Source of the DNA: Bacillus coahuilensis m4-4
GTDB lineage: Bacteria; Bacillota; Bacilli; Bacillales; Bacillaceae_K
NCBI RefSeq assembly: GCF_000171615.1
Contig: NZ_ABFU01000066.3
Coordinates: 1 to 64,000 of the forward strand
DNA: 64,000 nucleotides
Direction of reading: 5' to 3'
Made by a program: the position numbers and the translations under genes. Positions 19,432-29,579 of the stretch are shown here, one piece after another. How positions within the stretch are numbered: the first letter of the stretch is position 1; each line of letters begins with the position of its first letter. Below the pieces are notes generated by a model, which was not told where the DNA came from, ran no database searches, and saw only the letters and a list, made by a program, of their open reading frames with translations.

Positions 19432-20238
19432 ATGGAACTCACTCACCAACAACGAATAGAACTTCATGGATTCAATAATTTAACCAAATCTCTAAGCTTT
19501 AATATGTATGACATTTGCTACACCAAAACAAAAGAAGAACGAGAAGCCTATATTGATTATATTGATGAACAGTATAATGCAGATCGTCTAACAAAAATTT
19601 TGACAAATGTTTCAGATATTATAGGGGCTCATATATTAAATATTGCAAAACAAGATTATGAACCTCAAGGGGCTAGTGTGACCATCTTAGTTTCTGAAGG
19701 ACCTGTTGATGATGCTAAAGAAGAAGCGTTTAAAGAATCTCCAGGACCTGCTCCAACAGCGGTCGTAGGTGCACTCGATAAGAGTCATATTACCGTTCAT
19801 ACGTACCCAGAGTATCATCCAGATGATGGGATTAGTACGTTTCGTGCAGATATTGATGTGGCGACTTGTGGAGAAATATCTCCATTGAAGGCCTTGAATT
19901 ATATGATTCAATCCTTTGAAACGGATGTTATGGTCATTGATTATCGAGTAAGAGGATTTACTAGAGATGTGAGTGGACATAAATTATTCATTGATCATGA
20001 AATTAATTCTATTCAGAATTACATTCCAGACGATGTGAAAGATCAATATAATATGTTCGATGTAAATGTGTATCAAGAAAATCTGTTTAATACGAAATGC
20101 AAGTTAAACCAATTTGACTTGGATAACTATTTATTTGGTTATACGAAGGATACTTTGTCGAAAATAGAACAAGAAGAAATCAGTCACAAACTGAATAAAG
20201 AGATGGATGAAATATTCTACGGAAAGAATATGTCATAG
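19432..20238 (+). CDS. speD: S-adenosylmethionine decarboxylase proenzyme
   Basis: Enzyme that supplies decarboxylated SAM for spermidine synthesis. At about 268 residues it is the long class 1A (Escherichia coli) type rather than the short Bacillus subtilis type. The self-cleavage serine that becomes the pyruvoyl group is in [19 protein letters not shown], and [11 protein letters not shown] supplies a conserved active-site cysteine. ATG 19432 follows GGGGGA. No spermidine synthase is next to it. A terminator follows. Confidence 0.93.
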   Translation: MELTHQQRIELHGFNNLTKSLSFNMYDICYTKTKEEREAYIDYIDEQYNADRLTKILTNVSDIIGAHILNIAKQDYEPQGASVTILVSEGPVDDAKEEAFKESPGPAPTAVVGALDKSHITVHTYPEYHPDDGISTFRADIDVATCGEISPLKALNYMIQSFETDVMVIDYRVRGFTRDVSGHKLFIDHEINSIQNYIPDDVKDQYNMFDVNVYQENLFNTKCKLNQFDLDNYLFGYTKDTLSKIEQEEISHKLNKEMDEIFYGKNMS

Positions 20239-20252
20239 ATTTTGGTAAACAA

Positions 20253-20277
20253 ACTCGTCTTAAAGGCGGGTTTTTTT
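20253..20277 (+). terminator. Terminator of speD
   Basis: ACTCGTC pairs with GGCGGGT (two wobbles) around TTAAA, followed by T7. Confidence 0.7.
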
Positions 20278-20280
20278 ATT

Positions 20281-20589
20281 CATCGACATAACCTATTAAT
20301 TATTAGAATTTTCATTTATATAGTTAGTGTAAACCATTCTTAATTGAATATAGCTACAGCAATAAAAATAAATAGCATGAAAAAAATGATGTAGTTATGG
20401 TCATTATCTGCGCAATAAGTTTTACTAATAAAATTTATTGTACACATAATATAAAATATTCTGATTAAATGTTAATTTGTTCGATAGAAATCTACATAAA
20501 TTTTTACAATTATACCTATGAATGTTAAAAGTAGATTAACATGTCCACTCTATGATAATGGGTGTAAGAAACAAAGAGGAGGAAATAAA
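20281..20589. other. AT-rich leader of the alkaline phosphatase gene
   Basis: About 300 bases with no gene. The AT content is very high and the only strong element is AGAGGAGG before the TTG start. I looked for TTAACA-type Pho repeats and found only scattered half-sites. Confidence 0.4.
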
Positions 20590-22881
20590 TTGAAAAAACA
20601 ATGGGGAAAAAAAGTAGCGCCAGTTGTTGCCGCGTCCGCTTTAGCCTTAACGAGTTTAATTTCAGGCTCAACGGATGCTTCAGCAAAAAAAGAGGTCCAG
20701 CTTAAGGGAGAAACCGGTGTAAAGAACATGATTATGGTCATTGCAGATGGAGCTGGACAACCATTTTACACAGCCTACCGATATATGAAGGATGATCCGT
20801 CAACTAAGGATCTTGAAGCAACTGTGTTTGACGATTATTTTGTAGGAATGCAAACTGTGTATGCGCATGATCATGAGGAAAATATTCCTGATTCTGCAGC
20901 TACGGCTACAGCAATGGCGTCAGGAATTAAGACTTACAATGGAGCTATCGGTTTAGATGTTCATGGGAACGAGGTTAAAACTGTTTTAGAGCAATCTAAA
21001 GAAGAGGGTCTTTCGACTGGTTTAGTCGCTACCTCTAGAATTAACCATGCCACTCCTGCTGCATATGTTGCTAAAAATAAAAGTAGAAGCAACTACAATG
21101 AAATTGCCGATGATTTTTATGACAACATGATAAACGGAGAACATGCTGTTGACGTAATACTTGGTGGTGGAGAGCAGTATTTTAAAAGAGCAGATCGCGA
21201 TTTAACGAAAGAATTTCAAGAGGATGGATACGGTTATGTTACTACAAGAACTGAATTGATGAAAGATTCTCATGACCAGCTGTTAGGATTATTTGGAAAA
21301 GATTTAAGTAAAGCTATTGATCGACATGAAGAAGAACCTACTTTAGTCGAAATGGCGAAAGAGTCTATTGAACGTTTAGAGAAAAATGAAGATGGATTCT
21401 ACTTAATGATTGAAGCAAGCCAAATTGATTGGGCTGGTCATGATAATGATGTTATTTCCGCAATGAGCGAAATGGAAGAGTATGCAGAGCTATTCGAATA
21501 TCTTGTGGAATATGCTAAAGAAGACGGTGAAACATTAGTTGTTGCCACTGCTGACCATAGTACTGGAGGGCTTTCAATTGGTAGTGGTGGTCCTTATTTA
21601 TTTCACGGTGAAGTTTTTGAAGCATTTAAACATACTCCAGATTACATAGCAGGTTTAATTGTGGGTGGAGCAGATGTGGAACAAACTCTTAAAGAAAACA
21701 TAGATTTAGAGCTAACCTCTGAAGAAATTCAATCGGTTAAAGATGCAGCAGCAACAAAGGATTACTACACGATTGATGATGCAATCGATGCAATTGGTAA
21801 CGAGCGCGTACGTGCAGGTTGGACAACAGATGGACATACAGGAGAAGAGGTCCCTGTATTTGCCTACGGTCCTCTTTCAGAGCATTATGAAGGATTAATT
21901 GACAACACATTTCACGCGGATATGACATTTGAAATCTTAGAACAAAACAAAGTAAATTCGATGGAAGCTGAGGTAACAACTCTTGCTGGTTCAGACCGTG
22001 TGGCCACGTCACTAGAAGTATCTCATACTCTATATCCTGATGGTTTCCCAGAAGATCATGGAAGTAAGACAGCGATTGTGACAACTGGTTCTGAATTTGC
22101 AGATGCATTATCTGCTGGGCCATTAGCTGCCATGTATGATAATGCACCGATTTTACTAAATACAGGTGAAAAGTTAAATGAAGAAGTGAAAGAAGAACTG
22201 AAACGTCTTGGTGCAGAACAAGTTGTTATTTTAGGTGGAACGAAAGCAGTGTCTAAGTCTGTTGAAGATATGATGAAAAAAGAATATGACGTGAAGCGAG
22301 TAAGTGGAGCGGATCGATTTAAGACGAATGAAATGATTAATAATGAATTAAAAGATGTGAACGGTGTATTTGTAGCTTCTGGTTCTAGCTTTGCCGATGC
22401 TCTTGCTGCAGCACCAATTGCTTCTGCTAACAACTGGGCTATTGTACTTACTGGTAAGGATGAAATTACTTCTGACGCCCTTGATTTTGTTAAAGGTAAG
22501 AAAACAGTCGTATTAGGTGGAGAAGCCGTAATCAGTAAAGACGTATACTCTCAAATTACAAAAACAGGTAAAGATGTAAAGCGTATTGCTGGAGAAAATC
22601 GTTATGAGACAGTTGCTGCATTAAATGAAGCGTTTAAAGCAGCAATGATATCCGATACAATGATTGTAACGACTGGAGAAAACTTTCCAGACGCATTAGC
22701 AGCTTCTGCGTTGTCCGTAAAAACAAAAGCACCAATGGTTTTAGTTGGCCAGTCTGTGAATGGAAAAGTAAAATCGTTCGTAGAAAGTTATTCAAAAGAG
22801 AATAAAGTACTTGATTTGTGGGTTGTTGGTGGAACAACAAAGCAAGTTGTTGTAGATGATTTAAAAAATACACTAAAATAA
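20590..22881 (+). CDS. Secreted alkaline phosphatase with three cell-wall-binding repeats
   Basis: Large exported phosphomonoesterase of 763 residues. A signal peptide (MKKQWGKKVAPVVAASALAL, cleavage near ASA-KK) precedes an alkaline phosphatase domain: metal-binding MVIADGAGQPF, nucleophile serine in IPDSAATATAMASG, NHATPAAYV, EASQIDWAGHDND, TADHSTGG and the last histidine in DGHTGEEVPVFAYG. From about residue 460 come three CW_binding_2 repeats (TLAGSDRVATSLEVS, VSGADRFKTNEMI, IAGENRYETVAAL), which hold secreted proteins to anionic wall polymers. TTG at 20590 has AGAGGAGG before it. This enzyme would release phosphate at the cell surface. Confidence 0.93.
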   Translation: MKKQWGKKVAPVVAASALALTSLISGSTDASAKKEVQLKGETGVKNMIMVIADGAGQPFYTAYRYMKDDPSTKDLEATVFDDYFVGMQTVYAHDHEENIPDSAATATAMASGIKTYNGAIGLDVHGNEVKTVLEQSKEEGLSTGLVATSRINHATPAAYVAKNKSRSNYNEIADDFYDNMINGEHAVDVILGGGEQYFKRADRDLTKEFQEDGYGYVTTRTELMKDSHDQLLGLFGKDLSKAIDRHEEEPTLVEMAKESIERLEKNEDGFYLMIEASQIDWAGHDNDVISAMSEMEEYAELFEYLVEYAKEDGETLVVATADHSTGGLSIGSGGPYLFHGEVFEAFKHTPDYIAGLIVGGADVEQTLKENIDLELTSEEIQSVKDAAATKDYYTIDDAIDAIGNERVRAGWTTDGHTGEEVPVFAYGPLSEHYEGLIDNTFHADMTFEILEQNKVNSMEAEVTTLAGSDRVATSLEVSHTLYPDGFPEDHGSKTAIVTTGSEFADALSAGPLAAMYDNAPILLNTGEKLNEEVKEELKRLGAEQVVILGGTKAVSKSVEDMMKKEYDVKRVSGADRFKTNEMINNELKDVNGVFVASGSSFADALAAAPIASANNWAIVLTGKDEITSDALDFVKGKKTVVLGGEAVISKDVYSQITKTGKDVKRIAGENRYETVAALNEAFKAAMISDTMIVTTGENFPDALAASALSVKTKAPMVLVGQSVNGKVKSFVESYSKENKVLDLWVVGGTTKQVVVDDLKNTLK

Positions 22882-22888
22882 AAACTTT

Positions 22889-22921
22889 GACATCAAAGAG
22901 ATGAATTCTCTTTGATGTCTT
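22889..22921 (+). terminator. Terminator of the alkaline phosphatase gene
   Basis: GACATCAAAGAGA and TCTCTTTGATGTC form a perfect 13-bp stem around TGAAT. Confidence 0.85.
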
Positions 22922-23016
22922 TCTATTTAGATAAGATTAATCTGAGTGTATTCCTCCTTACCTTTTCAAAAAGATGGTACAATGGGAGAGATACTAATTA
23001 ATTGGATGTGATTACG

Positions 23017-23720
23017 ATGCAAGTAGAAGTATGGTCAGATTTTGTATGTCCGTTCTGTTATATTGGCAAGAGGCGCCTTGAGAAAGCATTAGAAACGTTC
23101 CCTCATAAAATCAAGTTGAAGTCATTTTTAGAAGTTTTGAATTAGATCCTAATGCGCCAAAAGAAGGCAAGCAATCCATGGCAGAAATCCTTGCTACCAA
23201 ATATCGTGTTAGTCTTGAACAAGCTAAAGGCATGTGTGACAATATGGCGGCTCAAGCGAAGCAGGAGGAACTAGATTATTATTTTGATACGATGATTCCT
23301 CGTAACTCGTTTGATGCTCATAGAGTTGTACACTATGCTTCAAAACACGGCAAAATGAATGAGATGTCTGAGAGACTTTTTTATGCTTTTTTCACTGAAT
23401 CCAAAGATATTGCGAATCCAGATACTCTCGTAACCTTAGCTTCAGAAGTTGGTTTAGATGGTTTTGATGTACTCCGTATGCTTACATCTGATGAACATAA
23501 AAAAGATGTTCGGAATGATGAGGTTTTAGGTAGTAAGCTTGGGATAAAAGGTGTTCCATTCTTCATTTTTAATAAAAAGTATGCAGTGTCTGGTGCTCAA
23601 CCTTTACAAGTATTCCAGGAGGTTCTTGAAAAATCTTGGAATGAAAATAAAGATATTGAAGTAGTAGCTAGTGAAGGAGAACATTGTACGGCAGATTCCT
23701 GTGACGTAACAAAAGAATAG
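23017..23720 (+). CDS. DsbA-family (FrnE-like) thiol oxidoreductase (frameshifted)
   Basis: Cytoplasmic DsbA-like protein of about 234 residues; no signal peptide. The N-terminus [20 protein letters not shown] holds the CPFC active site, and [20 protein letters not shown] has the cis-proline loop. This is the FrnE/2-hydroxychromene-isomerase-like branch, linked to polyketide or quinone chemistry and oxidative stress. The frame breaks at A4 (23107-23110); one A restores [19 protein letters not shown]. It ends with [10 protein letters not shown], an extra cysteine pair common in this branch. Confidence 0.85.
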
Positions 23721-23730
23721 AGAGATCAAG

Positions 23731-23771
23731 AAGGAGTATTTTATTTCATCATAATAAAATATTCCTTTTTT
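23731..23771 (+). terminator. Terminator after the DsbA-like gene
   Basis: AAGGAGTATTTTATT pairs with AATAAAATATTCCTT (one wobble), followed by T-rich sequence. Confidence 0.8.
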
Positions 23772-23849
23772 GTCTTATTCTTTGTCAATTATTCTTGCTT
23801 AGGCTACACTTTGCTATATTATGAGTAGCTACTAAGGAGGACATGCAGA

Positions 23850-24845
23850 ATGAAGGCATTACTTTTGCACGATAAAGGACAATGGAAAGAAATGAAGGTA
23901 GAAGATTATGAAGCTCCACAAGCGAATTTAGGAGAAATTGTCGTAAAGGTTCAAGCAGTTGGGTTAAATCCAGTGGATTATAAAACAGCGACGGGCGGGA
24001 ATCCAAATTGGAGCTATCCTCATATTCTTGGATTAGATGTGGCAGGTATTGTTACAGAGGTAGCAGAGGATGTTAAACATATAAAAGCAGGAGACAGAGT
24101 AGTATACCACGGTGACTTGACGAGAAAGGGTGGGTATAGTGAGTATGCAGTTACAACGGCTCATACTGTCTCTATCATACCAGAAGGGATTTCTTTTGAA
24201 GATGCCGCTGCCTTACCGACAGCAGGTTATACGGCGTATCAAGCACTATATAGAAAACTTCATATTGCGAGTGGACAATCCATTCTTATTCATGGGAGTG
24301 CAGGTGGTGTTGGCGGCTTTGCTATACAATTAGCGAAGCGAAGTGGACTTTCTGTTATGACTACTGCTTCAAGAGAGAACCACGAGTATGTAAAATCATT
24401 AGGGGCAGATTTTGTTATGGATTATAACGAAGTAGATTTTGTGGAAGATGTGCTACGCATGACTGAAAATCGCGGAGTTGATCATGTTTTAGATACGGTT
24501 AGTAGAGATAACGCTACAAGGTCCCTTCGTACTTTGGCTTTTAACGGACAGATTGCATTTATTGCGGGGCCACCTGATTTTACCGTGATTAAGCCCTTTA
24601 CCAAAGCGATTTCCTATCATGAAGTGGCGCTAGGAGCTGCTCATGGAGGAGATCTTGTCGTACAAGAGAATTTAGCTACAATGGGCGATGAATTACTGAA
24701 ATTAGTAGCTAGCGGTGAGATATCCCCTATGATTGAACAATCAGTACATTTAAAAGAAGTTCCACATGCATTAGAAGCGTTATCGAGAAGGCATGTAAAA
24801 GGGAAAATTGTTGCTGTTTTAGGTTTAATTGCAGCTAGAAAGTAA
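23850..24845 (+). CDS. Zinc-independent alcohol dehydrogenase/quinone oxidoreductase-like protein
   Basis: Medium-chain dehydrogenase of 331 residues. It has the GroES-like half with LGLDVAGIVTEV and GDRVVYHGDL, and the NADPH-binding turn SILIHGSAGGVGGFAIQLAK. The structural and catalytic zinc cysteines of true alcohol dehydrogenases are missing, so it belongs to the quinone reductase side of the family. Natural substrate unknown. ATG 23850 follows AAGGAGG. Monocistronic. Confidence 0.85.
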   Translation: MKALLLHDKGQWKEMKVEDYEAPQANLGEIVVKVQAVGLNPVDYKTATGGNPNWSYPHILGLDVAGIVTEVAEDVKHIKAGDRVVYHGDLTRKGGYSEYAVTTAHTVSIIPEGISFEDAAALPTAGYTAYQALYRKLHIASGQSILIHGSAGGVGGFAIQLAKRSGLSVMTTASRENHEYVKSLGADFVMDYNEVDFVEDVLRMTENRGVDHVLDTVSRDNATRSLRTLAFNGQIAFIAGPPDFTVIKPFTKAISYHEVALGAAHGGDLVVQENLATMGDELLKLVASGEISPMIEQSVHLKEVPHALEALSRRHVKGKIVAVLGLIAARK

Positions 24846-24911
24846 AGCATACTCTCTGTAAGTATGTCATAATAGTAGATGAAACGCTTACAATTAATGG
24901 GGGATAGGGTT

Positions 24912-25382
24912 ATGACATTACATTTACGACCTGTCACAGAGGAGAACTTCTGGTCAATAATTAATTTAAAATCAGAAAGAGAACAAGAAAAAACCTTACC
25001 AAATCTTTGAACGATTTGTTGCTTCTAATTGTTTTTTATTGCCATCTCATCCGTTAATGGTTGGACAAATAGAGGGATATATGATGGAGATGCACTGGTT
25101 GGCTTTGCCACTCACGGATATGACAAAGGAAACAAGAGATATGAAATTGGTAGCGTTATGCTTGGTCATGAGTTTCAAGGAAAGGGCTACGGGAAATCAG
25201 CGATTCAGCTTGTAGTAGAAGAGATGATTGAACAGTATAACTGTGATGAAATCTATTTAACTGTAATCCCTGAAAATGAATCTGCCATAGGAGCATATAA
25301 AAAGATGGGATTTGAACGCACCGGTGAAATCTTTACTGCATCACATGATGAGCATGTGTATAAATTAAACATAATAAAGTAA
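24912..25382 (+). pseudogene. GNAT acetyltransferase, PaiA/SpeG-like (frameshifted)
   Basis: N-acetyltransferase of about 155 residues, probably acting on polyamines: MTLHLRPVTEENFWSIINL, then YDGDALVGFATHGYD and the acetyl-CoA loop LGHEFQGKGYGKSAIQL, finishing SAIGAYKKMGFERTGE. The frame is lost between about 24985 and 25035: two stops in the starting frame, with a segment FERFVASNCF in another frame between them, so at least two compensating small indels are needed. Whether these are sequencing errors is not certain. Confidence 0.7.
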
Positions 25383-25401
25383 ACGGCAACAAATAAATGG
25401 A

Positions 25402-25447
25402 AAAGAGGATGTTTGAGTGGTATCACCACTTAATCATCCTCTTTTTT
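25402..25447 (+). terminator. Terminator after the acetyltransferase gene
   Basis: AAGAGGATG pairs with CATCCTCTT, with an inner perfect hairpin AGTGGT/ACCACT, followed by T6. Confidence 0.85.
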
Positions 25448-25692
25448 ATGAATGTTAATTAATGTGATTGAACTAGTTTGATGAGATAGTGAGTCGACAC
25501 TGCAAATAAATAGTAGATAAGAAGAGAGGGAAAAAATACGTTTACACGTGTATAGATAGGGTATTGACTAATGAATATTTCGAATTGTGAAGAAATAAGG
25601 AATAATATGGAGCAATTGTAAGGTAATCTCCAAACTTTTTTACTCACTACATCAGAAAGGGGCTGAGGATAGGAGAACGCTTGAAATCAATT
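25448..25692. other. Intergenic stretch without recognised gene
   Basis: Open frames here are short and lack ribosome binding sites. Apart from the promoter just downstream I see nothing to name. Confidence 0.4.
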
Positions 25693-25721
25693 TTGTGAAT
25701 ATTTTATACAATTAGTATAAT
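25693..25721 (+). promoter_or_regulatory. Sigma-A-type promoter of the first amino-acid ABC operon
   Basis: TTGTGA (25693-25698) and TATAAT (25716-25721) are separated by 17 bases, 42 bases before the start of the binding-protein gene. Confidence 0.6.
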
Positions 25722-25762
25722 TGGGATGTTCGGTAAAAAGAACAAGATTAGGGGGAATAGAG

Positions 25763-26542
25763 ATGAAAAAGAAGGTAATGTTAACGATTTTACTTGCTAT
25801 CATGATGAGTTTGGCTGCTTGTGGATCACAAGAAACGAATTCAACTGGTATGAAACTAGTTGAAGAAGAGAGATTTACATATGCAGCTTCAGGAGAATTT
25901 GCACCGTTTAGTGTAACGAACGGAGAAGGTCAAATGACAGGATTTGATATTGAAGTAGCAGAGGCTGTTGCAGATGTACTTGGTTTAAACCCTGTTCAGG
26001 AAAAATACAAATTTTCAGGGATTGTAGAAGGGGTCAAGGCAGGTAAGTTTGATGCTGCTGTTGCAAGTCATACGATCAATGAGGAGCGTTTAGAACAAGT
26101 TGATTTTAGCACACCGTACTATTACTCTGGCCCACAGATTTTTGTACGACCAGACAGTGATGTACAAACATTAGAGGATTTAGAAGGCTTGGAAATTGCG
26201 GTGTCAAAAGGATCTACATACGAAGAAAGTGCTGTGACTGTGACGGAAAATATCAAACGTTATGACAGTGATGTTGTTGCACTTGAAGCATTAAGCAAAG
26301 GAAAGCATGATGCTGTTATTACAGATTTTATAACGGGAAAAGAAGCTATCGCGAATGGACTAACAATTGAGGCAAGAGAACTTCTTGGTAGAAGTGAACA
26401 GGCTATTGCCGTTTCAAAAGAGAATAAGGAACTGTTAGAGAAAATTAATGAAGCATTAGACACCCTTAGAGAGAACGGAACTCTAGCTGAGATTAGTCAA
26501 AAGTATTTCGGAGATGACATCACGACAAACCCGGAAGAATAA
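25763..26542 (+). CDS. Amino-acid ABC transporter substrate-binding lipoprotein
   Basis: Exported binding protein of 259 residues with a lipobox (MMSLAACGS, Cys near 20) after a short signal. The family 3 solute-binding pattern is clear: FTYAASGEFAPFSVTNGEG, MTGFDIEVAEAVADVLG, the ligand-arginine region LEQVDFSTPYYYSG and NGTLAEISQKYFG. Ligands are polar amino acids such as cystine, glutamine or histidine; which one is not decidable. First gene of a three-gene importer with a strong GGGGGA site before ATG 25763. Confidence 0.9.
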   Translation: MKKKVMLTILLAIMMSLAACGSQETNSTGMKLVEEERFTYAASGEFAPFSVTNGEGQMTGFDIEVAEAVADVLGLNPVQEKYKFSGIVEGVKAGKFDAAVASHTINEERLEQVDFSTPYYYSGPQIFVRPDSDVQTLEDLEGLEIAVSKGSTYEESAVTVTENIKRYDSDVVALEALSKGKHDAVITDFITGKEAIANGLTIEARELLGRSEQAIAVSKENKELLEKINEALDTLRENGTLAEISQKYFGDDITTNPEE

Positions 26543-26607
26543 TTTCAAGAGTGAGGGATGAGGGAAGCCTCATCTCTTTTGTATATGGATTAGAAGGAGG
26601 GAGAAGG

Positions 26608-27258
26608 TTGGTACATTTTTTTCAAGAATTTGTAGATACATTTGATATATTTCTAAAAGGAATGGGATGGACATTTCTCGTAACGTTTGTGTCGGTCTTA
26701 ATTGCGTTAGTCATTGGATTGTTTTTTGCTATCTTAAAAATTTCAGGTATTAAAGCACTTGAGTGGATTGCAAATACATATATTTTTGTGGTAAGGGGAA
26801 CGCCCTTAATCGCCCAAATTTTTATTTTCTACTTCGGCTTAGCCTCACTAAATATTAGTGATTTTTGGTCAGTTGCTATGGGACTTGCCTTCCATAATGG
26901 AGCTTATATTGCAGAAATTCTTCGAGGGTCTATTCAATCAATTGATAAAGGTCAACGGGAAGCAGGTCGTTCATTAGGAATGAGTCAAGGACTTACGATG
27001 AGACGAATTATCTTACCACAAGCCTTTCGTCGTGCGCTACCACCACTTGGAAACCAATTTATTATTGCATTAAAGGACTCTTCACTTGCCTCTTTTATCG
27101 GTATGTATGAATTATTTAATGTAGCCACTACACTTGGTTCTAATAATTTTGACAATATGACCTATTTATTAATTGTTTCTGTTTATTACTTAGTCCTAGT
27201 CTACCTATTCACATTTATTGTTCAAAGACTAGAAAAACGTATGTCAATTAGTGATTAA
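26608..27258 (+). CDS. Amino-acid ABC transporter permease
   Basis: Membrane subunit of 216 residues with about five helices. It has the HisMQ-type motif [16 protein letters not shown] and the ATPase-contact loop [27 protein letters not shown] 26608 lies after AAGGAGG; an open frame extends back to 26551 without a good site. Second gene of the importer, 65 bases from the binding protein and 19 before the ATPase. Confidence 0.9.
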   Translation: MVHFFQEFVDTFDIFLKGMGWTFLVTFVSVLIALVIGLFFAILKISGIKALEWIANTYIFVVRGTPLIAQIFIFYFGLASLNISDFWSVAMGLAFHNGAYIAEILRGSIQSIDKGQREAGRSLGMSQGLTMRRIILPQAFRRALPPLGNQFIIALKDSSLASFIGMYELFNVATTLGSNNFDNMTYLLIVSVYYLVLVYLFTFIVQRLEKRMSISD

Positions 27259-27277
27259 AAAGGGAGAGTGCATCTGG

Positions 27278-28006
27278 ATGAGTGCTATTTTAGAAGTAAA
27301 GAAACTGAATAAGTTTTTCGGTGACTTACATGTTTTAAAAGACATTGACCTTCAAGTAAGAGAAAGCGATGTTTTATGTTTAATAGGTGCAAGTGGCTCA
27401 GGTAAAAGTACTTTGCTACGATGTATCAATTTCTTAGAAGAGAAAAATAGTGGTGACATCATCATGAAAGGGAAGAGTGTAAGTGATCAAGATGATTTAA
27501 ATCATTATCGATCAAAAGTAGGGATGGTTTTTCAGCATTTCTATCTGTTTCCACATCGAACTGTGATTGAGAATATTATTGAAGCTCCTATTCATGTGAA
27601 AGGAATAAAAAAAGAGCAAGCGCTAAAAGAAGCTAAGATTCTCTTACAAAAGGTAGGTCTTGCTGATAAAGAGAATGTTTATCCTAATAAACTATCAGGT
27701 GGTCAAAAACAGAGAGTAGCGATCGCTAGAGCACTAGCGATGAAACCGGATATTATGTTATTTGATGAACCTACATCCGCCTTAGACCCAGAGCTGGTGG
27801 GAGAGGTTTTAGCTACGATGAAGGAACTCGCTAAGGAAGGGATGACTATGATTGTCGTGACCCACGAAATGGGATTTGCTCGTGAAGTTGCAGACAGAGT
27901 GGTATATATGCATGATGGTCGAATTGTAGAGGATGGCAATCCTAATGAAATGTTTGAGATGGCAAAGGAAGAGCGGACTCGAGCATTTTTGGAGTCTGTA
28001 CTGTAA
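27278..28006 (+). CDS. Amino-acid ABC transporter ATP-binding protein
   Basis: GlnQ/HisP-type ATPase of 242 residues: Walker [16 protein letters not shown]-loop [12 protein letters not shown], signature [17 protein letters not shown], Walker [15 protein letters not shown] and [10 protein letters not shown] 27278 follows GGGAGAG. Completes the first importer; a short terminator hairpin touches the stop. Confidence 0.92.
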   Translation: MSAILEVKKLNKFFGDLHVLKDIDLQVRESDVLCLIGASGSGKSTLLRCINFLEEKNSGDIIMKGKSVSDQDDLNHYRSKVGMVFQHFYLFPHRTVIENIIEAPIHVKGIKKEQALKEAKILLQKVGLADKENVYPNKLSGGQKQRVAIARALAMKPDIMLFDEPTSALDPELVGEVLATMKELAKEGMTMIVVTHEMGFAREVADRVVYMHDGRIVEDGNPNEMFEMAKEERTRAFLESVL

Positions 28007-28030
28007 GAAGCCTAGACGGCTTCTTTTTTT
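28007..28030 (+). terminator. Terminator of the first amino-acid ABC operon
   Basis: GAAGCC pairs with GGCTTC around TAGAC, followed by T7. Confidence 0.85.
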
Positions 28031-28246
28031 GTTTGTTTTTTTGAGAATGCTAGGTATATAAAGGAGTGTAAGCGTATACATTTTCTGTAAGAGTTTTTCT
28101 TTTGAACATGCCTTACAGACTATTCTATGATGACTAGTACATTTAAGTAGTTTTGAATCATTATAGATTTATAGCAAGCCTAGAATCTAGAGTAGGAAAT
28201 AGGGTGAAAAAGAAGGATTCATTTTGAATAAGTAGAGGTGAACAGT

Positions 28247-29566
28247 TTGCTTAGTATGATTGGGTTAGTCGGAGGGTTGGCATTATTAATTATCTTAACC
28301 ATGAGAGGGATGAATCTATTAGTAGCTGGTCCACTGTGTGCATTAGTGGTGGCTGTCTTTAGTGGGCTCCCATTGTTCCCGCAGTTGGTAGGTGAAGGAG
28401 AGGCCAATTTAGTAGGAAATTATATGTCAGGCTTCTCTGGATTTGTGGCCTCTTGGTATTTAATGTTCTTATTAGGTGCAATCTTTGGAAAAGTCATGGA
28501 GGATAGCGGAGCAGCGGATAGTGTTTCAAAGTGGATTGTCAATACGTTAGGAATGAAACGTGCTGTACTAGCTATTGTAGCAGCGTGTGCATTTCTTACC
28601 TATGGTGGGGTAAGCCTATTTGTTGTCGCGTTCTCTGTTTATCCAATGGCCGTTAGTTTATTTAAACAAGCAAATCTTCCAAGACGATTTATTCCCGCAG
28701 CATTAGCTTTTGGATCTGTAACATTTACCATGACTTCAGCAGGATCTCCCGAAATCCAAAACTGGATTCCAATTGATTATTTAAATACTTCCCCTTATGC
28801 AGGGTGGGAAGTAAGTTTGATTGTTGCCGTATTCATGGCCCTATTTGGATACTGGTGGCTAAAACGTATGATAAATAAGGCTGTAGAAAAGGGAGAAACC
28901 TATGTATCTCGTGAAAATGATCCCGTAATCGTTGATAAGGAACTTCCTAATCCGTTAACAGGTTTACTACCATTGGCCGTTGTATTAATCATCTCGTTTA
29001 TCTTCCATGATTCATTGGCTCAATCTGCCCTGATTGTTGCCTTACTAGGAGGGGTAATAACAACATTAGCTTTAAACTATAACTATTTCACTAATTTCTG
29101 GGAAGCTATGTCGCAAGGAACGATTGGGGCTTTAATTGCCATTGGTAATACGGCTGCTGTCGTTGGATTTGGCGGAGTCGCAAAAGCAGTACCAGCATTT
29201 CAAACCGCTGTTGAGGCTATTACCAATATTCCAGGTAGCCCGCTTATTGGTGGAGCGGTCGCAGTTAGTGTTATTGCAGGTATGACAGGATCAGCATCAG
29301 GTGGGCAAGCCATCGCGCTTCCTTTAATCGCACCTCATTATATTGATGCTGGAGTAAACCCAGAAGCGTTACACAGGGTTGTTTCCATTTCATCGGGTGC
29401 TTTAGATTCATTACCTCATAATGGATATGTCGTGACTACCGTTCGTGCCATTTGTGGAGAAACTCATCAGGATGCTTATGGTGCAGTAGGTGCCGTTACC
29501 GTTATTGTTCCACTACTTGGGGTTATATTAGCGATTGCATTATTTTCACTTGGTTTAGGTATTTAA
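28247..29566 (+). CDS. GntP-family permease, probably 3-hydroxybutyrate uptake
   Basis: Integral membrane carrier of about 440 residues and 12 or more helices. GntP-family features are LTYGGVSLFVVAFSVYPMA and GMTGSASGGQAIALPLIAP. The next gene is a 3-hydroxybutyrate dehydrogenase, the same pairing as yxjC-yxjF of Bacillus subtilis, so the substrate is likely D-3-hydroxybutyrate rather than gluconate (inference). TTG 28247 sits seven bases after AGAGGTGA; GTG 28238 is an alternative. Confidence 0.85.
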   Translation: MLSMIGLVGGLALLIILTMRGMNLLVAGPLCALVVAVFSGLPLFPQLVGEGEANLVGNYMSGFSGFVASWYLMFLLGAIFGKVMEDSGAADSVSKWIVNTLGMKRAVLAIVAACAFLTYGGVSLFVVAFSVYPMAVSLFKQANLPRRFIPAALAFGSVTFTMTSAGSPEIQNWIPIDYLNTSPYAGWEVSLIVAVFMALFGYWWLKRMINKAVEKGETYVSRENDPVIVDKELPNPLTGLLPLAVVLIISFIFHDSLAQSALIVALLGGVITTLALNYNYFTNFWEAMSQGTIGALIAIGNTAAVVGFGGVAKAVPAFQTAVEAITNIPGSPLIGGAVAVSVIAGMTGSASGGQAIALPLIAPHYIDAGVNPEALHRVVSISSGALDSLPHNGYVVTTVRAICGETHQDAYGAVGAVTVIVPLLGVILAIALFSLGLGI

Positions 29567-29579
29567 GGAGGGACTGTAG

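Noticed and set aside
20281-20589. Pho box before alkaline phosphatase
   Set aside because: TTAA-type half-sites occur but not in the regular 11-base spacing needed.
25459-25647. Minus-strand frame downstream of the acetyltransferase terminator
   Set aside because: No ribosome binding site and no similarity to any family; likely chance.
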